Assembly: GCF_007431345.1 (NCBI RefSeq)
Contig: NZ_CP041730.1
Coordinates: 5,228,480-5,292,479 of the forward strand
Direction: 5' to 3'
Length of the DNA stretch: 64,000 nucleotides
Origin: Chitinimonas arctica
GTDB taxonomy: Bacteria; Pseudomonadota; Gammaproteobacteria; Burkholderiales; Chitinimonadaceae
The position numbers and the translations under genes were made by a program. This document shows positions 53,189-60,983 of this stretch, one piece after another (the first letter of the stretch is position 1; each line of letters begins with the position of its first letter). The notes under the pieces are model-generated. The model was not told the origin of the DNA, did no database searches, and was given only the letters and a program-made list of their open reading frames with translations.

Positions 53189-55858
53189 ATGAGCCAATCC
53201 AATCTCCAGCTACAAGTCATCCTCTCCGCCGTCGAGCGGGTCACGGCGCCGCTGCGCCGCGTCCGCACCGAAAGCGTTGCCACCGCCACCCAAGTCAAAG
53301 CCTTGCGCGAGCGCGTCAGCCAACTCAACCAAACAGCCGGCAAAATCGACGGCTACCGCAAGACCGCCGAGCAATGCGCCAAGACCGGCCAGGCGCTGGG
53401 CCAGGCGCAAACGCGCGTCAACGAGCTGGCCCGCGAATTGCAGGCTACGACGATACCCACCAAGGAAATGCAGCAGGCTTTCGCAGAAGCCAAACGCCAG
53501 GCCGGCGCGCTGACCGGGCAGCATGCCGCCCTGATCGAAAAGCAGCACAAGCTACGCGCCACCCTGGCGGCCAGCGGTATCGAAACCAGACAGCTAGCCC
53601 AGCATCAGCGCCAATTGCGGACCGATACCCTCGCCGCTACGCAAGCCCTGGCCGGCGAAGAGGCCAGGCTCCGCCAGCTCAACGCACGACTACGCCAGCA
53701 GCGCGCCGCGCAAACCCAGCGCCACGCCGGCATGCAAACGCGGGACCAAGTGGCCGGTGCGGGTGGCGCGATGATGGGGGCTGGTGCAGTGATGGGCCTA
53801 CCCGTATTGAAGATGGTGAAGGACTACGCCTCGTTTGAGGACGCCATGCTCGGCGTGGCGCGGCAAGTCGAAGGCGCCCGCGATGCCAATGGCCGGTTGA
53901 CGCGCACTTACTACGAGATGGCCGACGCCATCAAAGCGCTGTCCGAGCGGCCCGGCGCGCTGGCAGCCAATGACATCGCCGCCCAAGTCGAAGCCGCTGC
54001 GCGCATGGGCATCCAGGGCAAGGACAACCTGTTGGCTTTCGCCAAAACGGCCGGCATGGGGGCGGTTGCTTTCGATATGGCCGCCGACGAAATCGGCGAC
54101 AACATGGGCAAGATCGCCAGTATCTACAAGGTACCCATCAAGGATATCGCCGCCCTGGGCGATGCCATCAACTATCTGGACGACAATGCCCAAGCCAAGG
54201 GCGCGGACATTATCGACGTGCTGCAACGCCTGGGCGGCGTGGCCGACAAGCTGGACTACAAACAAGCGGCCGCTCTGGGCAGTACCTTCCTGAGCCTGGG
54301 CGCAAGTGCCGAAGTCGCTGCCAGCGCCAGCAATGCCATGGTGCGCGAGCTGGCGATTGCCAGCATGCAACCGAAGCGCTTTCGCGAGGGGCTGCAAGCG
54401 CTGAAACTCGATGCCAAGCAGGTACAGGCCGGCATGGCGAAAGATGCGACCGCGACGATTCTGCAAGTCCTGGACGCCATCAAGCTGCTACCGCAAGCCC
54501 AGCAAATGACCGTCACCACCCAGCTATTCGGGAAAGAGTACGGCGACGATGCGAGTAAATTGGCCAACAACTTGGCCGAGTACCGACGCCAGCTTGCCCT
54601 GGTCAAAGCGCCCAAGGCGACCGGCTCTATGCAGCGCGAAAGCGAAGCCAAGTCGCAGAACCTGTCCGCCCACTGGCAGACGCTCAAGAACCGTACATTC
54701 AACGCCAGCAGCGGGCTAGGCGCCACCCTGCGGCCCGCCCTTTTAGATCTGATGGCGACGGCCGGAAGGATCGTCGAGGCGGTCACCACTTGGGCCAAGG
54801 CGAATCCGCAATTGGCCGCGACCCTGGTCAAGGTGGCGGCGGTGTTGGCGGTCGTGTTGACCGTGATGGGTACGCTTACCCTGGCGCTGGCTGCTGCGCT
54901 CGGTCCCCTGGTGATGCTGCGCTATGGCATGGCATTGCTAGGTATCCAGTTCGGCGGCGGGGCCGGTCTGGTCGGGATGCTGACCGGCGCATTGAACAAG
55001 TTCTTGATCGTCGTCGGCTGGATCGGTCGCGCGGTCTTGCTGGTCGGCAATGCGCTGCGCGTGGTGTTCGCCTTTCTACTGGCAAACCCGATTGTTGCCG
55101 TCGTCGCGTTGATCGCCGCCGCTGCCCTCTACATCTGGGCTAATTGGGACAGCTTGGGGCCAAAGTTCGCCGCGCTGTGGGCCAGCATCCAGGCCTATGC
55201 CGGCGCGGCTTGGGACTGGATATGCGGCAAGGCGTCCGCCGTGTCGGAGGCGGTCGTCGGGCTGTTCATGAATTGGAGCTTGCCCGGTCTGTTGATCACG
55301 CATTGGGACGCCATCCTGGCATTTATGACAGGCCTACCCGCGCGCTTTGCTGCCCTGGGCGGCCAGGTCATCGACGGCTTGATATCCGGGATTACGGCCA
55401 AGTGGGGCGAACTCAAGGCCAAGGTGGGCGAGCTGGGCGACGGGATGGCCGGCTGGTTCAAGGAGAAGCTAGGCATTCACAGCCCGAGCCGGGTATTTGC
55501 CGAGCTGGGCGGCTTTACGATGGCAGGCCTTGCGCAAGGCTTGAGCGAGGGCGCCGCCGCGCCCCTTGCCAGTATGCAGGCCCTGCTAAAACAGCTTACC
55601 CAGCCGCTGGCGGCCGGCCTGGCGGTGAGTGCCAGCGTGCTGGCGAGCGCCGGAACGCCTATCGACCACCGCGCACCTTTGCCGGCCCGTCCGGCTGGCG
55701 TTGCCCAAGCGGCCGGCCCGGTCAATATCACGATCAACGTCCAAGCCGCGCCCGGCATGAACGAGCAGCAGCTGGCGAAGCTGGTCGCCGCCGAGCTGGA
55801 GCGTGTCCAACGCAAGCAGGCCGCCACCACGCGCAGCCGGCTGGCCGATTTCGATTAA
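53189..55858 (+). CDS. T: Tail tape measure protein (P2 gpT)
   Basis: The 889-residue protein sets tail length. It has a long coiled coil (about residues 20-185), a glycine-rich turn (GAGGAMMGAGAVMG), the TP901-type domain (LGVARQVEGARDANGRLTRT), hydrophobic helices around 555-650, and a C-terminal WGELKAKVGELGDGMAGWFK and LGIHSPSRVFAELGGFTMAG. P2 gpT has 815 residues. ATG 53189 is taken over 53156. Confidence 0.93.
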   Translation: MSQSNLQLQVILSAVERVTAPLRRVRTESVATATQVKALRERVSQLNQTAGKIDGYRKTAEQCAKTGQALGQAQTRVNELARELQATTIPTKEMQQAFAEAKRQAGALTGQHAALIEKQHKLRATLAASGIETRQLAQHQRQLRTDTLAATQALAGEEARLRQLNARLRQQRAAQTQRHAGMQTRDQVAGAGGAMMGAGAVMGLPVLKMVKDYASFEDAMLGVARQVEGARDANGRLTRTYYEMADAIKALSERPGALAANDIAAQVEAAARMGIQGKDNLLAFAKTAGMGAVAFDMAADEIGDNMGKIASIYKVPIKDIAALGDAINYLDDNAQAKGADIIDVLQRLGGVADKLDYKQAAALGSTFLSLGASAEVAASASNAMVRELAIASMQPKRFREGLQALKLDAKQVQAGMAKDATATILQVLDAIKLLPQAQQMTVTTQLFGKEYGDDASKLANNLAEYRRQLALVKAPKATGSMQRESEAKSQNLSAHWQTLKNRTFNASSGLGATLRPALLDLMATAGRIVEAVTTWAKANPQLAATLVKVAAVLAVVLTVMGTLTLALAAALGPLVMLRYGMALLGIQFGGGAGLVGMLTGALNKFLIVVGWIGRAVLLVGNALRVVFAFLLANPIVAVVALIAAAALYIWANWDSLGPKFAALWASIQAYAGAAWDWICGKASAVSEAVVGLFMNWSLPGLLITHWDAILAFMTGLPARFAALGGQVIDGLISGITAKWGELKAKVGELGDGMAGWFKEKLGIHSPSRVFAELGGFTMAGLAQGLSEGAAAPLASMQALLKQLTQPLAAGLAVSASVLASAGTPIDHRAPLPARPAGVAQAAGPVNITINVQAAPGMNEQQLAKLVAAELERVQRKQAATTRSRLADFD

Positions 55859-55870
55859 GGAGCGCCGCCC

Positions 55871-56287
55871 ATGATGAGCTTAGGCATGTTCGTGTTTGAA
55901 CTGATAACCCTGCCATTCCAAGAGATGCAACAAGACATCGGCTGGCGATTTCCGACGGCTAGCCGGATCGGCAAACGGCCGGCGCGCCAGTTCCTGGGGC
56001 CGGACGATGAAACCATTACCCTATCCGGCGTGCTGTTCCCGGAAGAGCTGACGGGCGGGGAGCGCGAACTCGCCCTGGTGCGGGCCATGGCCGACGAGGG
56101 AAAGGCATATCCGCTCATCGCCGGTACCGGCGATATCTATGGCGTCTTCGTGATTGAGGCGCTGAAGGTCACGCGCCAGCTGTTCTACGTGGACGGTAGC
56201 GCGCGCCGGCTGGAATTTACCTTGTCGCTGAAGCGCGAGGATGACGAGCAAGTGGACCAGTTGGGGCAAGTCTATGCCGCCTTCTGA
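55871..56287 (+). CDS. U: Tail protein U (P2 gpU)
   Basis: A tail terminator/assembly protein of 138 residues: FVFELITLPFQEMQQDIGWR, RIGKRPARQFLGPDDETITL and GVLFPEELTGGERELALVRA, all gpU features. Two adjacent ATGs (55871, 55874) are possible. It overlaps D. Confidence 0.93.
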   Translation: MMSLGMFVFELITLPFQEMQQDIGWRFPTASRIGKRPARQFLGPDDETITLSGVLFPEELTGGERELALVRAMADEGKAYPLIAGTGDIYGVFVIEALKVTRQLFYVDGSARRLEFTLSLKREDDEQVDQLGQVYAAF

Positions 56288-57311
56288 TCGCATCCCGCCC
56301 CAGCCGCAATATCGGCTGACCGTGGACGGGGCCAAGGTTTCCCTTGATGGCCGCTTGGAATCGCTGACCCTGACAGACAACCGCGGATTTGAGGCGGACC
56401 AGCTCGATATCGTCCTGTGCGATGCCGACGGCAAGCTGGGCATTCCCACGCGCGGCGCGCTGGCAACCCTTAGCTTGGGCTGGGCCGATGGCGAACTGGT
56501 GGATAAGGGCAGCTATATCGTGGACGAGGTGGAACACAGCGGCGCACCCGATAAGCTGACCATCCGCGCCCGCAGCGCCGATCTACGGGCCGGCCTGTCC
56601 ACCAAGCGCGAGGCCAGCTATCACCAGACGGCGGTGGGCAAGCTGGTGCGCATCGTGGCCGGCCGCAATAGCTTGGGTGCGGTCGTGAGTGGTTCGCTTG
56701 AATCGCTGCCCGTGGAGCATATGGACCAGACCAGTGAATCGGATATCAACCTGTTAAGCCGCCTGGCTGAATTGCACGACGCTATCGCCACCGTAAAGAG
56801 CGGCAAGCTGCTTTTCGTGCGAGCCGGCCAAGGCTTGAGCGCCAGCGGGCGAGCGTTGCCGGCCGTAACCATTCGCCGCCAGGCTGGCGACAGCCATCGC
56901 TACAACCTGGCCGACCGTGACAGCTATACGGGTGTGCGTGCCTACTATCACGACGCAAAAGGAGCAGCGAAAAAGGAAGTGATTCACGGCAAGGGCAGCG
57001 AGGCCAAGGGCAAGGCAAAGGGCACCAAGCCCAGCGCCGACAACCTCAAGTCACTGCGCCATACCTATGCCAGCCGGGCCAATGCCGAGCGGGCCGCCGC
57101 CGCTGAATGGGCCAAGCTTCAGCGCGGCTATGCGAGCTTTAGCCTGACCCTGGCACGTGGCCGGCCCGAGCTGTTCCCGGAGCTTCCCGCGACCGTGCAA
57201 GGATTCAAGGCTGATATCGACGGGGCGGGCTGGATCATCACCAAGGCGGTGCATACGCTCGATGAGAAAGGGTTGATTACTGCGCTGGATTGCGAGCTAC
57301 ACCGCGTTTAA
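56274..57311 (+). CDS. D: Late control/baseplate hub protein D (P2 gpD)
   Basis: The tail hub protein (gp27-like), 345 residues. RLTVDGAKVSLDGRLESLTL and DNRGFEADQLDIVLCDADGK at the start, LSTKREASYHQTAVGKLVRI near 110, and LVARGRPELFPELP-like SLTLARGRPELFPELPATVQ near 295. ATG at 56274 lies inside gene U. Confidence 0.93.
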   Translation: MPPSDRIPPQPQYRLTVDGAKVSLDGRLESLTLTDNRGFEADQLDIVLCDADGKLGIPTRGALATLSLGWADGELVDKGSYIVDEVEHSGAPDKLTIRARSADLRAGLSTKREASYHQTAVGKLVRIVAGRNSLGAVVSGSLESLPVEHMDQTSESDINLLSRLAELHDAIATVKSGKLLFVRAGQGLSASGRALPAVTIRRQAGDSHRYNLADRDSYTGVRAYYHDAKGAAKKEVIHGKGSEAKGKAKGTKPSADNLKSLRHTYASRANAERAAAAEWAKLQRGYASFSLTLARGRPELFPELPATVQGFKADIDGAGWIITKAVHTLDEKGLITALDCELHRV

Positions 57312-57402
57312 GCCCCATACCGTAGGGAACCCTGAGCCTTCCTCGCTGCTTGCCGCTTTCCGAGGTGGATTGCGACGCCCGCCCACAGGGTGATTCAGGG
57401 CG

Positions 57403-57431
57403 AAAAAAAGCCTAGCTTTTATCGCTAGGCT
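57403..57431 (-). terminator. Terminator of the leftward membrane-protein gene
   Basis: On the minus strand AGCCTAGC-GATAAAA-GCTAGGCT is followed by seven T residues, 53 bp beyond the stop codon at 57484. The rightward gene D ends 92 bp away on the other side and could also use it partly. Confidence 0.8.
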
Positions 57432-57483
57432 GGGTACTGCCACCGCCGAAGCGGCTTTTCAACACATGTTCATTGCGGCGAAG

Positions 57484-58044
57484 CTAGTTGAACTTCGAGT
57501 CAGGACCACGCCTTTGCTCGCGACGCCATTCTGCCAAGACGGCAGGCAGCTCCTCATTGACCTGGGTCAACATGGGGCGCAATTTTCGACCGAGCATGTA
57601 GGGCACCACCAGATTATGAATCTGCCACACCATCGCGATGGTCGCGCCCACCGCTACCACACCAGCCAAAATCCGAACCGAAGGCAAGAACGCCATAAAG
57701 GCAACACAGACCATTGTCAGCAAGCCCCAAGTCATGCCCAGTCCACTGATATGCCTAGGTACCCACTTTGTGCAAGCCAAGTGCAATTGGTCATCGGCAA
57801 AAGTTAGCTCGTCGTCCCAGACCTGGGCAAGCTGCTTGCTGCTGATGTTGTGTTGTTCCAGCAGCATTAGCAGCGCGACACGCGCCTGCGCGGATGTTTC
57901 CATCGACGTCAATTTTTCAAACTGATGTTCGTCTAGCAGGACTTGCGCGCGGCTGGCTGCCGGCTGAATAAAGTTTTGGGTATGGTTCTCATATACAACG
58001 TTACCGGCTACGGCTTGTTCAACGTCACCCATTATTTCTACCAC
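57484..58044 (-). CDS. Tag-bearing membrane protein A (paralogue of 58347-58922)
   Basis: A protein of 186 residues when started at GTG 58044, matching the start of its paralogue; the ATG at 58176 adds 44 unrelated residues. Residues 6-20 carry the tag GDVEQAVAGNVVYEN. Then comes a helical region (QVLLDEHQFEKLTSM, ARVALLMLLEQHNISSKQLA), two membrane segments (GLGMTWGLLTMVCVAFMAFL; ILAGVVAVGATIAMVWQIH) and a C-terminal LPAVLAEWRREQRRGP. The same tag is present in the repressor. Function unknown; it may modulate the repressor or exclude other phages. Confidence 0.72.
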   Translation of the reverse strand: MVEIMGDVEQAVAGNVVYENHTQNFIQPAASRAQVLLDEHQFEKLTSMETSAQARVALLMLLEQHNISSKQLAQVWDDELTFADDQLHLACTKWVPRHISGLGMTWGLLTMVCVAFMAFLPSVRILAGVVAVGATIAMVWQIHNLVVPYMLGRKLRPMLTQVNEELPAVLAEWRREQRRGPDSKFN

Positions 58045-58176
58045 GGTACTGCACCCTGTTTTTTGTTTATTAGGAGTCCCTGATTCTTCCAGGGAAATTC
58101 CTGATTGCCTAGGGGGCAGGCATACTTTTTTGCGAAAGGGAATGGAAACGTTCCCATTCGCATATGATGTTGTCAA

Positions 58177-58346
58177 AACAATACGTTGCCTGCCACACCG
58201 ACACGGTCGTCATGCCTCTATTCCGTACCGTCTCCCCTTCTGGGAGGGCAGCCCCGCACGCGGCTCGCTCGCCCCAAAGACAAAGCCCAGCCGGTTAAGC
58301 TGGGCTTGTTCGCAATGACGGCGTTACCTCCTGAATAGCGCCGAGA
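58177..58346. other. Spacer between the two tag-protein genes
   Basis: Contains the terminator of the upstream gene (58283-58307) and presumably a promoter for the 57484-58044 gene. No gene visible. Confidence 0.4.
58283..58307 (-). terminator. Terminator of the second tag-protein gene
   Basis: AAGCCCAGC (58283-58291) pairs perfectly with GCTGGGCTT (58299-58307); on the minus strand TGTCTTT follows. It lies 40 bp past the stop at 58347. Confidence 0.7.
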
Positions 58347-58922
58347 TTACACCTTCGAGTTCGGACCTTTGCGCAATGCGTCGCGCCATTCCGCCAACGC
58401 TTCCGGCAGTTCTTGATTCACGCGCGGAATGATGGTCCGTAGCCTTCTGCTGATGAAATAGGGGATAGCCGTCGCAGCCATGCGCCAAAACATGACCATG
58501 CTTATGGCGAAGATGCTGGCGACCCAGAAAACCCGATAGGACGGTTCCGACAGAAAAGCCCCAAATATGCAGGCCCCAACCAGTGTGCCCCACGTCGTCG
58601 CCAGGCCACCCACCCACCAAGGTGCCCAGCGAGACAAAGTAAGGCGGAACTGCGATTGCTGAAAGACTAGTTCCTGACCCCATACTTGGGCCAAATCCTG
58701 ACAGGTGACGTCGTGTTCCATCAAACGCAGCAGCGCAAAACGAGCCGGCGCCGAGGTTTTCATCTTGGTGAGCTTGTTAAAATTCTGCTCATCCAAGACC
58801 ACTTGCGGACCTGCTGAACGTTCCGTGTTCAAGTGGACTGCATTGCGGACCGTGCCGTTTTCGTGGATCACGTTCCCGGCCACGAATTGGTCCATGTTCC
58901 CTTCGATTTCAATCACTTCCAT
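58347..58922 (-). CDS. Tag-bearing membrane protein B
   Basis: The 191-residue protein is clearly homologous to the 57484-58044 product: QVVLDEQNFNKLTKMKTSAP against QVLLDEHQFEKLTSMETSAQ, LAQVWGQEL against LAQVWDDEL, and LPEALAEWRDALRKGP against LPAVLAEWRREQRRGP. Residues 8-22 carry the tag GNMDQFVAGNVIHEN. Two membrane segments lie near 105-150 (TTWGTLVGACIFGAFLS; FWVASIFAISMVMFWRMAA). A tandem duplication probably made the pair. Not assigned to a known family. Confidence 0.75.
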   Translation of the reverse strand: MEVIEIEGNMDQFVAGNVIHENGTVRNAVHLNTERSAGPQVVLDEQNFNKLTKMKTSAPARFALLRLMEHDVTCQDLAQVWGQELVFQQSQFRLTLSRWAPWWVGGLATTWGTLVGACIFGAFLSEPSYRVFWVASIFAISMVMFWRMAATAIPYFISRRLRTIIPRVNQELPEALAEWRDALRKGPNSKV

Positions 58923-59013
58923 GATTCTTCAGCCCTGGTTTTTAGTATGCGGGAGAGCTGATTCTTTCAGTTCGAGCAAGCGATTGATAAGTAGGGCAAG
59001 CGATACTATCGAA

Positions 59014-59032
59014 AAGCTAAAATCTTTAGCTT
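59014..59032 (-). terminator. Inverted repeat after the repressor gene, possible terminator
   Basis: AAGCTAAA-ATC-TTTAGCTT, perfect 8-bp arms, 52 bp past the repressor stop; on the minus strand TT follows. The stem is A/T-rich and the T-run short, so it may instead be a binding site. Confidence 0.4.
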
Positions 59033-59083
59033 AACGCTATTGTCATAATTGGCAAATCTGGCAAGTTGCCTACCCTGGCACGG

Positions 59084-59509
59084 CTAGGGCTTGTTCCGGT
59101 GTATGACGTCCCCGAGTACAAAGCTGCGGACGTTGCCTTGAATTCGTATGCGCTTAGTTTCAGGCTCTGCCGGTGGGGCCGGAGGTGCCGGCGTTTTCCC
59201 TGGGATGGCGGTGGCGACCAACACCGCCAGCGCGCCCACCTGTCCTTGTTCCGATGCAACCCGGAAGGCATTAACGAGTTCAATCTCCTTCGGTGCGAAT
59301 ACGTTATCTGACCGCTTCCCCGACAAGATGTAACGGACATCCCCCCCAAGCGCTTCTACCGCCGCCAAAAAGTTGCTGCCGCACTCCCGCCCCGCCAAGT
59401 AGTTTTGAAGGGTTCGCACAGAGATGCCCGTGGCCGCAGCGAAATCGCTCTGCCTGGGCATCAACCGGAGGTGTTCCTCTTCAAGGCGCTCAGCTATCGT
59501 CATATTCAT
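59084..59509 (-). CDS. CI-like phage repressor with XRE helix-turn-helix and C-terminal tag
   Basis: The 141-residue protein probably maintains lysogeny. The N-terminal helix-turn-helix is RQSDFAAATGISVRTLQNYL (near residue 18-40), followed by a helical part and a Pro-rich linker (KTPAPPAPPAEPETK). It lacks the S24/LexA-type peptidase domain, so RecA-induced self-cleavage is unlikely. The C-terminus is RIQ plus GNVRSFVLGDVIHRN, the same tag found in the two downstream membrane proteins. ATG 59509 (or 59503) is preferred to 59530. It is divergent from the RHH gene. Confidence 0.82.
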   Translation of the reverse strand: MNMTIAERLEEEHLRLMPRQSDFAAATGISVRTLQNYLAGRECGSNFLAAVEALGGDVRYILSGKRSDNVFAPKEIELVNAFRVASEQGQVGALAVLVATAIPGKTPAPPAPPAEPETKRIRIQGNVRSFVLGDVIHRNKP

Positions 59510-59521
59510 TCGTCTTTTTTC

Positions 59522-59568
59522 TTTACACAACGCACAAACGTTCGTATTATCGTTTTCTGTTACGTCAA
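59522..59568. promoter_or_regulatory. Divergent promoter/operator of the lysogeny switch
   Basis: Rightward: TTTACA (59522-59527), 17 bp, TATTAT (59545-59550). Leftward: TTGACG (59568-59563 on the minus strand), 16 bp, TACGAA (59546-59541). The -10 boxes face and overlap each other. A dyad AAACG-N10-CGTTT (59536-59555) covers the centre and is a good operator candidate. Confidence 0.55.
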
Positions 59569-59581
59569 CTGGAAAATTGCC

Positions 59582-59776
59582 ATGCTCAGCAAGCCGACAC
59601 GCACACGGAATCGCCGCTCCCCAACTGGATGCACGGCTAAAACCATTGCGCTGCGCCTAGACGTTGCCGAGCGCGAGCGGTTCGAGATCATGGCCAGCGC
59701 CAGCAATAAGTCGTTGAGCAACTTTGCTCGCGACTGTGTGTTACTGGCCTTCACAGTACTGGCAGCAAACGACTAG
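59582..59776 (+). CDS. Small ribbon-helix-helix-like protein (Cox/Arc position)
   Basis: The 64-residue basic protein has a ribbon-helix-helix-like region: KTIALRLDVAERERFEIMAS followed by NKSLSNFARDCVLLAF. It is the first gene of the rightward early transcript, the place of cox in P2, and may counter the repressor or control early genes. Upstream in-frame starts cross the switch region and are unlikely. Confidence 0.68.
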   Translation: MLSKPTRTRNRRSPTGCTAKTIALRLDVAERERFEIMASASNKSLSNFARDCVLLAFTVLAAND

Positions 59777-59902
59777 GCATCTTTGGGCGCGCTGTCTTGG
59801 CCCGTATCTTGGCGAAGGCGCAAAGCGCCGTCCCGGTCAAATTCACAGTTCCCGCCCAGACGGCATTTTCCCCCAAGTGTGTAACACAAGCGAGAGCAAA
59901 GC

Positions 59903-60235
59903 ATGATGCGAGCGAGAACGTGCCGTACCACCGCGATTTGTCCGCACTGCAACACGCTTATCGGCGCGCGCACCAGCATTCGCTCCTCGCGGTTCACTAC
60001 GCGGCGCATTTACATGTGCCTGATACCTGGGTGTGGCTTCCAGGGCGTTGCCATAGAGGAAATGGTTTTTCAGCTTTCGGAAGGTGCCTCGCCTGACCCT
60101 ACCGTCGATCTGCCCTTTGCGCCGCACGTAATACGCATGCGTGAACGCAATGCTGCTATCGCCGCCCGCAAGCGTAGCCAACTGTCCTTCACATTTGATG
60201 ACGACCCAAGCGGCGACGTTGCCGCCGTTGCTTAA
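59903..60235 (+). CDS. ogr: Ogr/Delta-like zinc-finger late activator
   Basis: It activates late phage promoters. The 110-residue protein has the Ogr/Delta finger AICPHCNTLIGARTSIRSS and YMCLIPGCGFQGVAIEEMVF (C-x2-C and C-x4-C), with a C-terminal extension rich in Arg and Asp. P2 ogr has 72 residues and lies next to D; here it lies in the rightward early region. The TGT-N13-ACA sites are its likely targets. Confidence 0.85.
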   Translation: MMRARTCRTTAICPHCNTLIGARTSIRSSRFTTRRIYMCLIPGCGFQGVAIEEMVFQLSEGASPDPTVDLPFAPHVIRMRERNAAIAARKRSQLSFTFDDDPSGDVAAVA

Positions 60236-60337
60236 ACCCTAACCCGCCAGCCCTGACAAAAAACGGCCCTTATGGCCGCAAGGGGACCGGCTTGCCTATC
60301 GAAACGTTGTTCCTCTCCACCTTTAAAGGATTTGTGT

Positions 60338-60466
60338 ATGCCCTGCCGCATTTTCTACCTGTTTTGTCTGGTCCCGATCTGCGCCTTGGTCTTCATGGCA
60401 TGGGGCATGACGAACCACAGCGAGGCGAAAACCTGCCCCGCCATCAATCTGGAGGCGTCGGCATGA
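60338..60466 (+). CDS. Small single-pass membrane protein
   Basis: 42 residues: a membrane helix (RIFYLFCLVPICALVFMAWG) and a short outside tail with one Cys. AAAGGA lies 8 nt before the ATG. It overlaps the next gene by 4 bp. Function unknown. Confidence 0.55.
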   Translation: MPCRIFYLFCLVPICALVFMAWGMTNHSEAKTCPAINLEASA

Positions 60467-60663
60467 AGACCACCCGCTCCATCGCCATAATTACAGCCGA
60501 GAATGCCAAGCTTATGGGCTGCTTGGCCCAGTCGCTGGAGAACGCCATTGCGCGCGGCGAGGTCGCGCCCATTGATGTGGAACGTGTCTATAACGCCTCC
60601 CTCGCGCTGAGCGCGGTATCGGGCCAGATTCGTACCGTGTCGGCCGTACTGGAAGGCTTATAG
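60463..60663 (+). CDS. Small phage protein, unknown
   Basis: 66 residues, helical, with ITAENAKLMGCLAQSLENAI and VYNASLALSAVSGQIRTVSA. Overlaps the preceding stop (ATGA). It lies in the early operon before the replication gene. Not recognised. Confidence 0.6.
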   Translation: MKTTRSIAIITAENAKLMGCLAQSLENAIARGEVAPIDVERVYNASLALSAVSGQIRTVSAVLEGL

Positions 60664-60665
60664 CC

Positions 60666-60983
60666 ATGGCCCGCCTTTCCCTCGTGGAGCATCAGGCTGT
60701 GGCGCGGGCTAGCGCGCCACTCTATTGCTTTACCCGCATCCCGCTCACCCCGCAGCAGTGCGAGTTCGGCGATATGTGTGTGGCTCGCCTGCTTGACCTG
60801 CGGGACGACCTGGGGGAAGTCATCGAGCAGCTCGCCCATGCCGAAATCTCGGTGGGGCCGAGCTTCTTCGAGATCAGCAACGCTGGGGCTGCGGCCGAGC
60901 GAGCCATTTATTGCATCATTCTGCAAATCCTGGAGCGCTACACGCTGACCCAAGCGGCCAAGGCCGCAAGGCGGGCGCCATGA
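60666..60983 (+). CDS. Hypothetical phage protein upstream of the replication gene
   Basis: 105 residues, helical, with VARLLDLRDDLGEVIEQLAH and AAERAIYCIILQILERYTLT. It overlaps the replication gene by 4 bp, so translation is coupled. Not recognised; similar small genes often precede gene A in P2-like phages. Confidence 0.65.
   Translation: MARLSLVEHQAVARASAPLYCFTRIPLTPQQCEFGDMCVARLLDLRDDLGEVIEQLAHAEISVGPSFFEISNAGAAAERAIYCIILQILERYTLTQAAKAARRAP

Noticed and set aside
60257..60278. Hairpin CGGCC-CTTAT-GGCCG beside an A-run, terminator-like on the minus strand
   Set aside because: All genes on its right side run rightward, so no transcript would use it in that direction; the short stem may be chance.
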